Of a DNA stretch of 64,000 nucleotides, positions 42,491 to 50,467 are shown in pieces. Every line of letters starts with the position of its first letter. The first letter of the stretch is position 1. The translations under genes and the position numbers were made by a program. Below the pieces are notes generated by a model, which worked only from the letters and a program-made list of their open reading frames with translations, did not search any database and was not told where the DNA came from. The DNA comes from Rhodococcus aetherivorans (GTDB lineage Bacteria > Actinomycetota > Actinomycetes > Mycobacteriales > Mycobacteriaceae): assembly GCF_011058165.1 (NCBI RefSeq), contig NZ_JAALEG010000014.1, forward strand, positions 1 through 64,000. Reading direction: 5' to 3'.

Positions 42491-42842
42491 CTGGCTGTGC
42501 CGACGTAGTCCTGCGTGTACTACGTTGCGCTGCTTCGGTTTCTGGGATGCGCATCGGATGCGCAGGAACCGCGGTACCGGCCGGCGGCGACGACCTCGCA
42601 TTCGACGCGGCGATGGCACCGATGCTGATGGCCGAATCCGTCTGCCGGTCCCTCGCACGCGTACGAGCGGTGGGACGGCAGGGGCTGTCCCGCCTCAACG
42701 CCCTCTCCCGCCGGTCGACGGTATCGAGGCGGACCTGGCCTGCTCCCGCCGAGGACAGTCGGACATCACATCAATTGAGTGCATGTACGTGTATGCAAAA
42801 TATGAGTTGGATTTATGTGAGTGGGGTCACTTCAATGGGTGC
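42491..42842 (+). promoter_or_regulatory. 352-bp intergenic region upstream of the P450 operon
   Basis: No convincing gene. A 7-bp inverted repeat ACGTAGT / ACTACGT (42503-42509, 42519-42525) just after the hydrolase stop could be its terminator. The last 65 bp are unusually AT-rich for this genome and contain the imperfect palindrome TGCATGTACGTGTATGCA (42780-42797) and AGTG-N4-CACT (42820-42831), about 45 and 12 bp before the P450 start. These are plausible operator/promoter elements. An in-frame ATG at 42783 would add 20 residues to the P450, but they do not look like P450 sequence. Confidence 0.5.
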
Positions 42843-44021
42843 ATGACCAGCAGCACTCCCGCGCGTTCCGCCATCGACCTCTTCGCCGACGAGGTCCTGA
42901 CCGACCCCTATCCGACGTACGCCGAACTCCGCGATCTCGGCGCGGTGGTGCATCTGCCCGCCAACGACGTCTATGCCCTCACCCGGTACGACGTCATCCG
43001 CGACGCCCTGGCCGACCCCGGCACCTTCTCGTCCCGGACGATCGGCTTCAACCCGATGGTCAACGAGGCGCTCCGAGGCACGTCCCTGGCCTCCGACCCG
43101 CCGATCCACACCGAACTGCGCGCGGCGCTCACCGAGAATCTCACCCCGCGGGCGCTGCGGGGACTCAAGGGCCAGATCGAGGCCAAGGCCGATGCGCTGG
43201 TCGCGGACCTGGTGGCCGAGGGATCGTTCGAGGCCATCGATGCGCTGGCCCGCGCCTTTCCGCTCGAGGTCGTCGCCGACCTGATCGGCTTCACCGGCGC
43301 GGCGCGCGACAACATGCTGCGCTGGGGACAGGCCGCGATCGAGGTCATCGGCCCGATGAACCAGCGGACGGCCGAGAACTTCCCGATCGCCGGTGAACTC
43401 TACGAATGGTGCGCCGGGGTCCGGGCCGAGGATCTGGCACCGGGGTCGGTGGGTCGCGGGATCTTCGATGCCGAGGCCCGGGGCGTCATTCCCCCCGACA
43501 CCGCCGGCCACATCATCCACCAGTACCTCGGTGCGGGGGTGGACACCACGATCACCGCGCTCGGCAACATCGTCGCGCTCTTCTCGGCCTTCCCCGACCA
43601 GTTCGACCTGGTCCGCCGGAATCCCGCCCTGGTGCCGGCGGCCTTCAACGAGGCACTTCGATTCTGGGCTCCGATCCATGCCTGGGGCCGCTCGGTCACC
43701 GAGGACGTGGAGATCGACGGCACCCTGGTGCCGGCCGGATCCCAGGTGGCGATCCTCTTCGGTGCGGGCAACCGCGACCCGAGGCACTACGAGAACCCGG
43801 ACGCCTTCCTGGTCGAACGGAACCCGGTCGACCATCTGTCCTTCGGTTACGGTCCGCACGGCTGCGCCGGTCAGGGTCTGGCCCGTCTCGAAGCTCACGC
43901 CGTCATCGCGGCACTGGCGAATCACGCGCAGCGGCTCGTGGCCGCCGAGCCGGTTCGCGTGCCCAGCAACATCACCCGTTCCATCGACGAACTCGAGATC
44001 CTGAAGGTGGTCCCCGCATGA
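42843..44021 (+). CDS. Cytochrome P450
   Basis: 392 residues from ATG 42843. I-helix oxygen-activation motif YLGAGVDTTITALGN near 230, ExxR as EALR near 270, and heme loop LSFGYGPHGCAGQGLARLEA with proximal ligand Cys341. The bacterial soluble type, served by separate redox partners. The CAGQ-LARLEAH heme loop resembles CYP199-like benzoate or aromatic monooxygenases, which is a weak hint at an aromatic substrate. The stop overlaps the ferredoxin ATG, and the reductase follows, giving a full class I system. Confidence 0.95.
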   Translation: MTSSTPARSAIDLFADEVLTDPYPTYAELRDLGAVVHLPANDVYALTRYDVIRDALADPGTFSSRTIGFNPMVNEALRGTSLASDPPIHTELRAALTENLTPRALRGLKGQIEAKADALVADLVAEGSFEAIDALARAFPLEVVADLIGFTGAARDNMLRWGQAAIEVIGPMNQRTAENFPIAGELYEWCAGVRAEDLAPGSVGRGIFDAEARGVIPPDTAGHIIHQYLGAGVDTTITALGNIVALFSAFPDQFDLVRRNPALVPAAFNEALRFWAPIHAWGRSVTEDVEIDGTLVPAGSQVAILFGAGNRDPRHYENPDAFLVERNPVDHLSFGYGPHGCAGQGLARLEAHAVIAALANHAQRLVAAEPVRVPSNITRSIDELEILKVVPA

Positions 44022-44212
44022 AGATCGTGCTCGACAGGCCCAGTTGCGAAGGCCACGGACTGTGCGAAGAGGTCGCTCCCGCACTGATGCACCTCGACGA
44101 CGAGGGCGAACTGATCATCGACGTCGGCGAGCTCCCCGAGGGCAGCACCGAACTCGCCGCCGCAGGTGCCGCCGTCCGGGTCTGCCCCGTGGCCGCCCTC
44201 AAACTGGCCTGA
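44018..44212 (+). CDS. [3Fe-4S] ferredoxin, P450 redox partner
   Basis: 64 residues. Cys10 and Cys16 (SCEGHGLCEEV) and Cys56 (RVCPVAAL) are the three cluster ligands; the central position of the usual CxxCxxC pattern is His/Gly, as in 3Fe-4S P450 ferredoxins of actinobacteria. ATGA overlap with the P450 gene couples their translation. It carries electrons from the reductase encoded next to the P450. Confidence 0.93.
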   Translation: MKIVLDRPSCEGHGLCEEVAPALMHLDDEGELIIDVGELPEGSTELAAAGAAVRVCPVAALKLA

Positions 44213-44240
44213 CACCGACAGCCGCAGGAACGGAACCCAC

Positions 44241-45386
44241 ATGAACGGCACCGACATGAACGGCACCGAAGCTCCCCGACGAATCGTGGTCGTCGGCAAC
44301 GGGATTGCCGGCCAGACGGCCTGTGACAGCCTGCGCGCCGCGGATTTCGACGGCGACCTGACCATCGTCGGGGACGAACCGCGGGCGGCCTATTCGCGGC
44401 CCGCGCTCTCGAAGGCGCTCCTGGTCGACGGTGGTTCCCACGAACTGGCCCCGCCCACGCACGAGGCCACCGAGGTGCTCGGGGTCGCAGCGGTGGGCCT
44501 CGACGTCGAGTCCCGCCGTGTGAGTCTCGCCGACGGATCGGAGCTGAGCTTCGACGGACTGGTGATCGCGACGGGTTCCCGGGCCCGGCGCCTCGGTGGT
44601 CCCGACAGCCCGGAGCTGACCTTGCGCACCCTCGACGACGCCCTCGCGTTGCGGGAGCGGCTGGCGGCGCGGCCGTCTGTCGTGGTCGTCGGCGCCGGCC
44701 CACTGGGCATGGAGATCGCGTCCGCGGCGCTGTCGGCGGGATGCGAGGTCACGCTGGTGGCCGACGGTAGGCCGATGCTCCCGCATCTGGGGCCGTGCCT
44801 GTCCGAAGCGTTCACCGCGGCTGCGGTCGCCCAGGGGCTGAAACTGGTCGACGGTACCGCCGCAGGAATCGACGGCGCGCGTGCCGTGGTCCTGAGCGAC
44901 GGCTCACGGGTCGAGGCCGACCTGATCGTCACCGCGATCGGCGACATTCCCAACACGGAGTGGCTGGCCACCAGCGGACTGATGGTCGACGGCCGCCTCG
45001 AGGCGGACTCGCGCGGGCGAGTCGCGCCCGGCATCGTCGCGGCCGGTGACGTCGCGGCGATCCCGACGCGTGGGGGTGTGCGCCGGATTCCGCTGTGGAG
45101 CAGCGCGATCGAGCAGGCCAAGGTTGCGGCCGTCGCTCTCCTGGCCGGCGACGCCGCGCCCGAACTCGACCTCGATCCGTACTTCTGGACCGAGCAGTTC
45201 GGGTTGAACCTCAAGGCGGCCGGCCACCTGCCGGCGGCCGGCGAACCCGAGTTCCTCGTCGGTGACAGCCCGCACGGACCGTCGGTGATGCGCTGGACGC
45301 ACGACGACGGACGCGGCGTCGCGGTCGCCGTCAATCACCGGATCCCGATCCCGAAGCTGCGCCGCATGGCCTCGGCCGACGCGTGA
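44241..45386 (+). CDS. NAD(P)H:ferredoxin reductase (FAD-dependent pyridine nucleotide-disulfide family)
   Basis: 381 residues from ATG 44241 (a second ATG at 44256 begins an almost identical MNGTE repeat). FAD-binding RIVVVGNGIAGQTACDSLRA near 15, SRPALSKALL near 55, NAD(P)H-binding VVVVGAGPLGMEIASAALSA near 152, and IVAAGDVAAIP near 268. Rubredoxin/ferredoxin reductase type, as in other class I P450 clusters. It lies 28 bp after the ferredoxin and completes the electron-transfer chain. Confidence 0.93.
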   Translation: MNGTDMNGTEAPRRIVVVGNGIAGQTACDSLRAADFDGDLTIVGDEPRAAYSRPALSKALLVDGGSHELAPPTHEATEVLGVAAVGLDVESRRVSLADGSELSFDGLVIATGSRARRLGGPDSPELTLRTLDDALALRERLAARPSVVVVGAGPLGMEIASAALSAGCEVTLVADGRPMLPHLGPCLSEAFTAAAVAQGLKLVDGTAAGIDGARAVVLSDGSRVEADLIVTAIGDIPNTEWLATSGLMVDGRLEADSRGRVAPGIVAAGDVAAIPTRGGVRRIPLWSSAIEQAKVAAVALLAGDAAPELDLDPYFWTEQFGLNLKAAGHLPAAGEPEFLVGDSPHGPSVMRWTHDDGRGVAVAVNHRIPIPKLRRMASADA

Positions 45387-45438
45387 CGCCGCAGTTTCGA
45401 CTGACGCCGCAGTTTCGACTGACGCCGCAGTTTCGACT
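45385..45438. repeat. Three exact 18-bp tandem repeats between the reductase and lysR genes
   Basis: GACGCCGCAGTTTCGACT occurs three times without a gap (45385-45402, 45403-45420, 45421-45438), followed by a degenerate start of a fourth (GTCGCCGCGG). The array begins on the reductase stop codon and ends 36 bp before the LysR start. It has no inner dyad, so it could be an iterated protein-binding site or simple slippage. Confidence 0.85.
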
Positions 45439-45474
45439 GTCGCCGCGGGGTCGGCCGACGGATACGTAGAGTTC

Positions 45475-46440
45475 GTGTGGATGAACCAACCGCTCGACCA
45501 CCCGAGCGATCCGGACCTGGGACGGCTCGCCTCGGTCAACCTCAACCTGCTGGTGCCGCTGCTGGCACTGCTCGAGGAGGGGTCCGTCACCCGCGCCGCG
45601 GCCCGGGTGGGCATGACCCAGCCCGCGATGAGCCATGCCCTGGGCCGGATGCGCCGGCTGATCGGCGACGACCTGGTGATGCGGCAGGGGAGCGGCCTGG
45701 TGCTCACCCCGCGCGCCCTGGAACTGATCGCTCCGCTGCGTGACGTGCTGCGGCAGACCGCGCGGGTGGTGGACTTCCCGGGCTTCGATCCCGCTCGCGA
45801 CAGCCGCACCATCACGGTGGCGATGACCACCAGCACCGCCTTCGTGGTCGGGCCGAATCTGGCGCGACTGATCGCCGAGCGGGCGCCGAATGCGAGCCTC
45901 CGGATGCGCAACTTCGTCGAGCCGCATCCGAGCGACTTCACCGACGACGGGGTGGACGTCGTACTCGTGTCCGAGGCGTTCTCCTCGCCGTACCCGCGCC
46001 ACCGGCTCTACGAGAACCGCTGGGTGGTGATCGCCCACCCGGACAGCGATCCCGAGGCGTCTGCGCTGGACCTGCTCACCTCGCTGCCCCACGTCACCTA
46101 CGACTCCCGGCACCGGGTGGCACCGTACGCCGCGATGGACGCGCACGGCGTCCATTACCGGATCGGGCAATTGATCTCGGACCACCTGCTCATCCCGCAT
46201 CTGGTGGCAACGGCCGGTGGGGTGGCGGTGCACACCTTCCGGGTCGCTGTCGCGATGCGGGAACGGGTGAACCTCCGCATCGAGGAGTTCCCGCTGCCGG
46301 TCTCTCCGTTGGGTGTCGACATGGTGTGGAACCCGCGCCTGGCAGATCAGGAGTTCATCGGCTGGTTGCGGGGGATCCTGGTCGACGCGTCCGCCTTCGA
46401 GCCGGCGGCACCGACGTCCCGGGCGGCCCGTGACGGGTGA
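45475..46440 (+). CDS. LysR-family transcriptional regulator, NodD/LinR-like
   Basis: 321 residues from GTG 45475 (ATG 45481 is an alternative). N-terminal HTH: NLNLLVPLLALLEEGSVTRA then MTQPAMSHALGRMRRLIGDD, typical of LysR. The C-terminal periplasmic-binding-like domain has ITVAMTTSTAFVVGPNLARL and PYPRHRLYENRWVVIAHPDS. The NodD-like branch often responds to aromatic or chlorinated inducers. It follows the P450 system on the same strand and probably controls it or the neighbouring operon. Confidence 0.9.
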   Translation: MWMNQPLDHPSDPDLGRLASVNLNLLVPLLALLEEGSVTRAAARVGMTQPAMSHALGRMRRLIGDDLVMRQGSGLVLTPRALELIAPLRDVLRQTARVVDFPGFDPARDSRTITVAMTTSTAFVVGPNLARLIAERAPNASLRMRNFVEPHPSDFTDDGVDVVLVSEAFSSPYPRHRLYENRWVVIAHPDSDPEASALDLLTSLPHVTYDSRHRVAPYAAMDAHGVHYRIGQLISDHLLIPHLVATAGGVAVHTFRVAVAMRERVNLRIEEFPLPVSPLGVDMVWNPRLADQEFIGWLRGILVDASAFEPAAPTSRAARDG

Positions 46441-46477
46441 TCGTCGGGGACGGACTTCCTCGTGCCGATGCTGAGCC

Positions 46478-47065
46478 TCAGTCGGCCGATGCGAGCAGGT
46501 GGCACCAGGATCCGGTGAGTTCGTCGAGACAGATCTCGCGGGGGGTCCGCCAGCCGACCGAGAAGTAGCGGCGCGAGAGGTACTCGAGCTGGCCGAACGC
46601 GAGCACGCAGCGGATCCGGCGACGGTCCGGCGGGAATCGGTTCGCCAGGTTCAGCCCCTCGGTCATCTGGCCGACCGCGTCCTCGAACCACTGCTCGGTC
46701 CTGGCCGCGACGTCCGGCTCATGGGCGGCCTGGTAGGACGCGGTGAGGTAGGGCTTGATCTCGTCCCACTGCGAGAACTTGCGGTCCAGCCACTCCTGGA
46801 TCCGGTCGCGCGAGCCGGAGGCGACCACTGCGGTCAGCGTGGGGTCGTCGGCCGTCGTGAGGATCGCGTCGACCTTCGTCAGCAGTGCGCTCATCACCTC
46901 GGCCTTGGACGCGAAGTGCAGGTAGAAGGTGGTCCGGGTCGAGCCGGCGGCGGTGGCGATGTCGTCGATCGTGGTCGCGGCGTAGCCCTTGGTTCCGAAC
47001 AGCTCGAGTGCCTTCGTGAGGAAAAGCTCGTAGGTCATCTGCTTCTGTGCGGCACGGAGCGACAT
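46478..47065 (-). CDS. TetR-family transcriptional regulator
   Basis: 195 residues from ATG 47063-47065. HTH at about residues 30-50 (TTIDDIATAAGSTRTTFYLH). The C-terminal domain (YLTASYQAAHEPDVAARTEQ, EYLSRRYFSVGWRTPREI) binds an unknown ligand. It diverges from the phosphotriesterase operon across 148 bp holding a promoter and a palindrome, so it is probably the local repressor of that operon. Confidence 0.88.
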   Translation of the reverse strand: MSLRAAQKQMTYELFLTKALELFGTKGYAATTIDDIATAAGSTRTTFYLHFASKAEVMSALLTKVDAILTTADDPTLTAVVASGSRDRIQEWLDRKFSQWDEIKPYLTASYQAAHEPDVAARTEQWFEDAVGQMTEGLNLANRFPPDRRRIRCVLAFGQLEYLSRRYFSVGWRTPREICLDELTGSWCHLLASAD

Positions 47066-47095
47066 GGGCTCGGATTCTAGCCGCAGTACAGCCAC

Positions 47096-47107
47096 TGACC
47101 TGTCAGC
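47096..47107. promoter_or_regulatory. Candidate TetR operator CTGAC-CT-GTCAG
   Basis: Perfect 5-bp arms around CT, 31 bp upstream of the TetR start and 29 bp before the -35 of the divergent promoter. Weak on its own because of its short arms. Confidence 0.4.
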
Positions 47108-47135
47108 ACAGTCACATGGCGATATGCATCGTTAC

Positions 47136-47165
47136 TTGACATGATGTAATGCGAACGCCTACTGT
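47136..47165 (+). promoter_or_regulatory. Predicted promoter of the phosphotriesterase operon
   Basis: A consensus -35 TTGACA (47136-47141) and TACTGT (47160-47165) with an 18-bp spacer, about 50 bp upstream of the first start codon. AT-rich compared with its surroundings. Confidence 0.6.
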
Positions 47166-47213
47166 GATACGCACCACGTCGTGCCGACGCGACGCTGACG
47201 AAAGGAAGTGCCG

Positions 47214-48263
47214 ATGACTGGCGCCCACACTGCCGAGGGCAACACCGTCCATACCGTCCTCGGCCCCGTTCCCGCCGACGAGTTGGGGGTTGTCTCGGTT
47301 CACGAGGCGCTGTTGTCGGTGGTTCCGGGCGCGGAGCACGCATTCGACATCACCATGGACCGCGCCGAGATCTTGGAGACCCTGGCCGCGAAGCTGACCG
47401 ATTTCCGTGAACACGGCGGACGGACGATCGTCGACAGCACCGGCATGTTCCACGGTCGCGATGTGAAGCTGTACGAGGCACTCTCCCGCACGACAGGCGT
47501 GCACATCGTCGCGTCCACCGGCATGGGCCCGGAGAACCTGCTCGGCGGCTACTTCCTCACGCCGCAGACCAACCCGCCCACCCCGTGGCCCGCGGAGAAG
47601 TTCGCCGACCTGTTCACCAGGGAGATCACCGAGGGCATGGTGGTTCCCCGCGTCGAGCGCCGCGGCGCCGCAGGCCTGGTGACCACCGCCGCGGATCCCG
47701 ACGGTATGACCGCCACCGAGGAGAGCCTGTTCCGCGGCGCGGCCCGCACCGCCCTCGCTACGGGAGTCGCGGCCTCGATCCGCTACGGGAACGACGCCGT
47801 CCACGACCTCGGGATCGTCCTGGCCGAGAAGCTGCCGGCGGACCGCGTCGTCGTCGGCGGTCTCGACCGCAAGGACGCGATCGCCGCCGGCGCACCGCTC
47901 GAGATCGCTCGCCGCGGAGCCTTCGTCGCCCTCGACCACGTGGGCACGGCCGACGACATCCACGTCACCGACGAGGAGCGCGCCGCCGTGATCCGCGAAC
48001 TGATCGAGGCCGGGCACGGAAACCGAATCCTGCTCTCGTGCAACGCGACCGGCGTGTCGAAGGGCGAACCCGGCGGAGACACGGGCGAACCCGGCGGAGA
48101 CACGGGCCGGCCCGGCGGAGACACGGGCCGGCCCGGCCGCGACCTGCCGTTCAGCTACGTGCTCTCGACGTTCGTTCCCCTGCTCGCCGCGCAGGGTCTC
48201 GGCGACGAGGACATCCAGCGCATCCTCACCGGCAACCCGCGCGACCTGCTGGCCGTGCGCTGA
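47214..48263 (+). CDS. Phosphotriesterase-family protein with lost metal site (pseudoenzyme)
   Basis: 349 residues from ATG 47214 with AAAGGAAG upstream. It aligns along its length with the active paralogue encoded next, including VHTVLGPVPADELGVVSVHE, VDSTGMFHGRDVKLYEALS and the C-terminal ILTGNPRDLLAV. Of the six family metal ligands only H30 remains. The other positions are A32 (His), T157 (carbamylated Lys), R190 (His), G216 (His) and N277 (Asp). A four-unit GEPGGDT-like repeat (codons 284-311) interrupts the end of the barrel. Hydrolysis by the usual binuclear mechanism is unlikely; a regulatory or complex partner role is possible. Confidence 0.85.
   Translation: MTGAHTAEGNTVHTVLGPVPADELGVVSVHEALLSVVPGAEHAFDITMDRAEILETLAAKLTDFREHGGRTIVDSTGMFHGRDVKLYEALSRTTGVHIVASTGMGPENLLGGYFLTPQTNPPTPWPAEKFADLFTREITEGMVVPRVERRGAAGLVTTAADPDGMTATEESLFRGAARTALATGVAASIRYGNDAVHDLGIVLAEKLPADRVVVGGLDRKDAIAAGAPLEIARRGAFVALDHVGTADDIHVTDEERAAVIRELIEAGHGNRILLSCNATGVSKGEPGGDTGEPGGDTGRPGGDTGRPGRDLPFSYVLSTFVPLLAAQGLGDEDIQRILTGNPRDLLAVR
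48063..48146 (+). repeat. 21-bp coding repeat, four units, in the PTE-like pseudoenzyme gene
   Basis: Four consecutive 21-bp units encode GEPGGDT, GEPGGDT, GRPGGDT and GRPGRDL. The units keep the frame and would form a flexible Gly/Pro loop in the region that follows the former metal-ligand Asp. Copy number may vary among strains. Confidence 0.9.
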
Positions 48264-48310
48264 CGCCCCACCCGAAACCGCCGAAGAGATTTTCCCGAAG
48301 GGGAGTTGTT

Positions 48311-49264
48311 GTGTCGAGAGTGAACACCGTTCTGGGTCCGATCGCGACCGAGGAACTGGGCATCGTCGCCATCCACGAACACATCGGATACGGCATGCCC
48401 GGCTCCGAACTGGACACCCGATGGTGGAAGACCCCCGAGGAGCGCTACGAGGAGACCGTCCCGAAGCTGCGCAAGTTCCATGAATACGGGGGCGGCACCT
48501 TCGTCGACGTCACCGGCATCTGCAACGGCCGTGACATCGACTACTACAAGTCGCTGTCCGCCAAGACCGGCGTGAACATCATCGCCTGCACCGGATTCGT
48601 CGGCGGCGACACCGCCCTGCCGTTCTTCGAACGGGCGAGCGTGGACTACCTGACCCGGCAGTTCGTGCACGAGATCACCGTCGGCATCGGCGACACCGGC
48701 AGCCGCGCCGGCGTCATCAAGGTCGGGGTGAGCCGTGGTGGCCGGATGACGGAGCTGGACAAGCGCATCTACCGTGCTGCCGCTCGCGCCGCGCTGAGCA
48801 CCGGCGTGCCGATCCTGACCCACCTGGCGATCGACGCCGAGAACGCCATCACCATCTTCAACGAAGAGGGCCTCCCGCTGGACCGCGTGCTGTTCGGGCA
48901 CGCCGACGACGGCGTGAACGCCGAGAAGACGCGCGACACCTGGATCGCCGAACAGGGTGGCCGCGTCGGCTTCGACACCTTCGGATACGAGACCGAACTC
49001 GAGGACCCGCCGTTCTGGGCCCGGCCGCGCAAGGAACGCCTGGACCACTTCCTCCGGTTCCTCGGGGAGGGCCACCTCGACCAGGCACTCGCCGGCGTCG
49101 ATGCCAACTGCAGCCCGCTCGGGTGGCCGGGTGTCAAGGGCCACACCGTGAACTACCTCTTCGAGGACCTCATTCCGGACCTGCGCGAGGCCGGTCTGGA
49201 CGAGGCCACGATCACCACGCTGTTCGTCGAGAACCCGGCCGACTTCCTCACGATCCAGTCCTGA
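48311..49264 (+). CDS. Phosphotriesterase-family hydrolase (PTE-like lactonase/esterase)
   Basis: 317 residues from GTG 48311; GGGGAG upstream. All metal ligands of the amidohydrolase PTE family are present: H22 and H24 (AIHEHIGYG), K137 (AGVIKVGV), H171 (ILTHLAI), H197 (LFGHADD) and D264 (AGVDANC). The family includes organophosphate hydrolases, acyl-homoserine lactonases (QsdA of Rhodococcus) and other lactonases; the C-terminal loop GWPGVKGHTVNYLFEDLIP fits the PTE-like lactonases. It probably opens a lactone or ester in the operon's pathway. It follows the degenerate paralogue by 47 bp. Confidence 0.92.
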   Translation: MSRVNTVLGPIATEELGIVAIHEHIGYGMPGSELDTRWWKTPEERYEETVPKLRKFHEYGGGTFVDVTGICNGRDIDYYKSLSAKTGVNIIACTGFVGGDTALPFFERASVDYLTRQFVHEITVGIGDTGSRAGVIKVGVSRGGRMTELDKRIYRAAARAALSTGVPILTHLAIDAENAITIFNEEGLPLDRVLFGHADDGVNAEKTRDTWIAEQGGRVGFDTFGYETELEDPPFWARPRKERLDHFLRFLGEGHLDQALAGVDANCSPLGWPGVKGHTVNYLFEDLIPDLREAGLDEATITTLFVENPADFLTIQS

Positions 49265-49335
49265 TCGCCCCAGGACAACCCAGCGCATCCACTCCCAGGG
49301 CGCTCCCGTACGCCCGACCCAGAGAGAAGAGACCC

Positions 49336-50463
49336 ATGCAGCCTTCAGACCTGAAGAACCTCCGCGTCGCCATCGTCGGCGCGGGATACGCCGGCGCGGC
49401 GGCGGCCAAGGCACTGAGCCTGCTCGGCGCCGATGTCGACGTGTACGAGCAGGCCACCGAGGTCCGGGAGGTCGGCGCCGGCATCGGTCTGCGCCCGTCC
49501 AGCATGGACCGCTTCCGCGAATGGGGGATCTTCGACGCGATCGCGAACGTGAGCTCGCCGAGTGACTACTTCGAGATCCTCACCGCCACCGGTGATCCGA
49601 TCATGAAGGACACCTGGCCGGCCTCCGCCGACCAGACGAAGACCTACCTGATCCACCGCGGTGACTTCATCGACGCTCTCCTGGGCGTGCTCCCCGACGG
49701 CATGGTGCACCTCGGTCACAAGCTGCAGACCGTCGAGGACCGGGGCGACCGTTCCGTCCTCACCTTCACGAACGGCACGACCGTCGAGGCCGACCTGGTC
49801 GTCGGCGCCGACGGCATCAAGTCGGTGGTGCGCCGGGAGCTGTTCAGCGACAAGGACCCACGGTTCTCCGGCGAGCACGCCTACCGCGCAGTGATCTCCG
49901 TCGACGACGCCCACGGGATGGTCACCGACGACAATCTCCGGATGTACATCGGCAAGGGAACGAAGGTCTACCTGCTGCCGCTGCGCCACCGGGGCCAGGT
50001 GTCCTTCGACATCACTGCCCTGTGCCCGGACAGCACCTGGGCGCCGCAGATCACCAAGGACGATCTCCTGAGGACCGTCGAAGGCTTCGACGAACGCATC
50101 GTGAACATCACACGCGACCTCGACATGGACACCGTGAACATCCGCGCGGTCTACGACATCGACCCGGTCGACACGTGGCACTCGGACTCGGTCGTCCTCG
50201 TGGGCGACGCAGCCCACTCGATGCTGCACCACCAGGGCCAGGGCGCGAACTCGGCAATCCTGGACGCCGGCGGTCTCGCCGACGCCCTGCGGGAGGCGGA
50301 CTCCGTCAGGGAGGCGCTCGCGTCGTACCAGGCAACCCGCAAGCCGGTGACGGACGAGCTGCAGCGCATCTCCCGTCAGGGATGGACCGAGGACGAGGTC
50401 AACGACGTCTTCCCCGGGCAGAAGCCGTCGTCCCAGGCGTCCGTCTCCCAGCCGCAGGTCTGA
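49336..50463 (+). CDS. FAD-dependent aromatic-ring monooxygenase (6-hydroxynicotinate/salicylate hydroxylase-like)
   Basis: 375 residues, ATG 49336. Class A flavoprotein monooxygenase: FAD-binding VAIVGAGYAGAAAAKALSLL (residues 11-30), DG motif VVGADGIKSVVRRELFS near 155, and GD motif VVLVGDAAHSMLHHQGQGAN near 286. Uses NAD(P)H and O2 to hydroxylate electron-rich rings, or in relatives to decarboxylate and hydroxylate. Third enzyme of the operon; it supports an aromatic substrate or intermediate. Confidence 0.92.
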   Translation: MQPSDLKNLRVAIVGAGYAGAAAAKALSLLGADVDVYEQATEVREVGAGIGLRPSSMDRFREWGIFDAIANVSSPSDYFEILTATGDPIMKDTWPASADQTKTYLIHRGDFIDALLGVLPDGMVHLGHKLQTVEDRGDRSVLTFTNGTTVEADLVVGADGIKSVVRRELFSDKDPRFSGEHAYRAVISVDDAHGMVTDDNLRMYIGKGTKVYLLPLRHRGQVSFDITALCPDSTWAPQITKDDLLRTVEGFDERIVNITRDLDMDTVNIRAVYDIDPVDTWHSDSVVLVGDAAHSMLHHQGQGANSAILDAGGLADALREADSVREALASYQATRKPVTDELQRISRQGWTEDEVNDVFPGQKPSSQASVSQPQV

Positions 50464-50467
50464 CGCC

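Noticed and set aside
42547-42846. Possible short plus-strand gene in the gap before the P450
   Set aside because: The frame starts inside a longer shadow, has no ribosome-binding site and shows no protein-like pattern; the region is better explained as regulatory.
45385-45438. CRISPR array reading of the 18-bp repeats
   Set aside because: Units are contiguous with no spacers and no cas genes are present, so this is a tandem repeat, not CRISPR.
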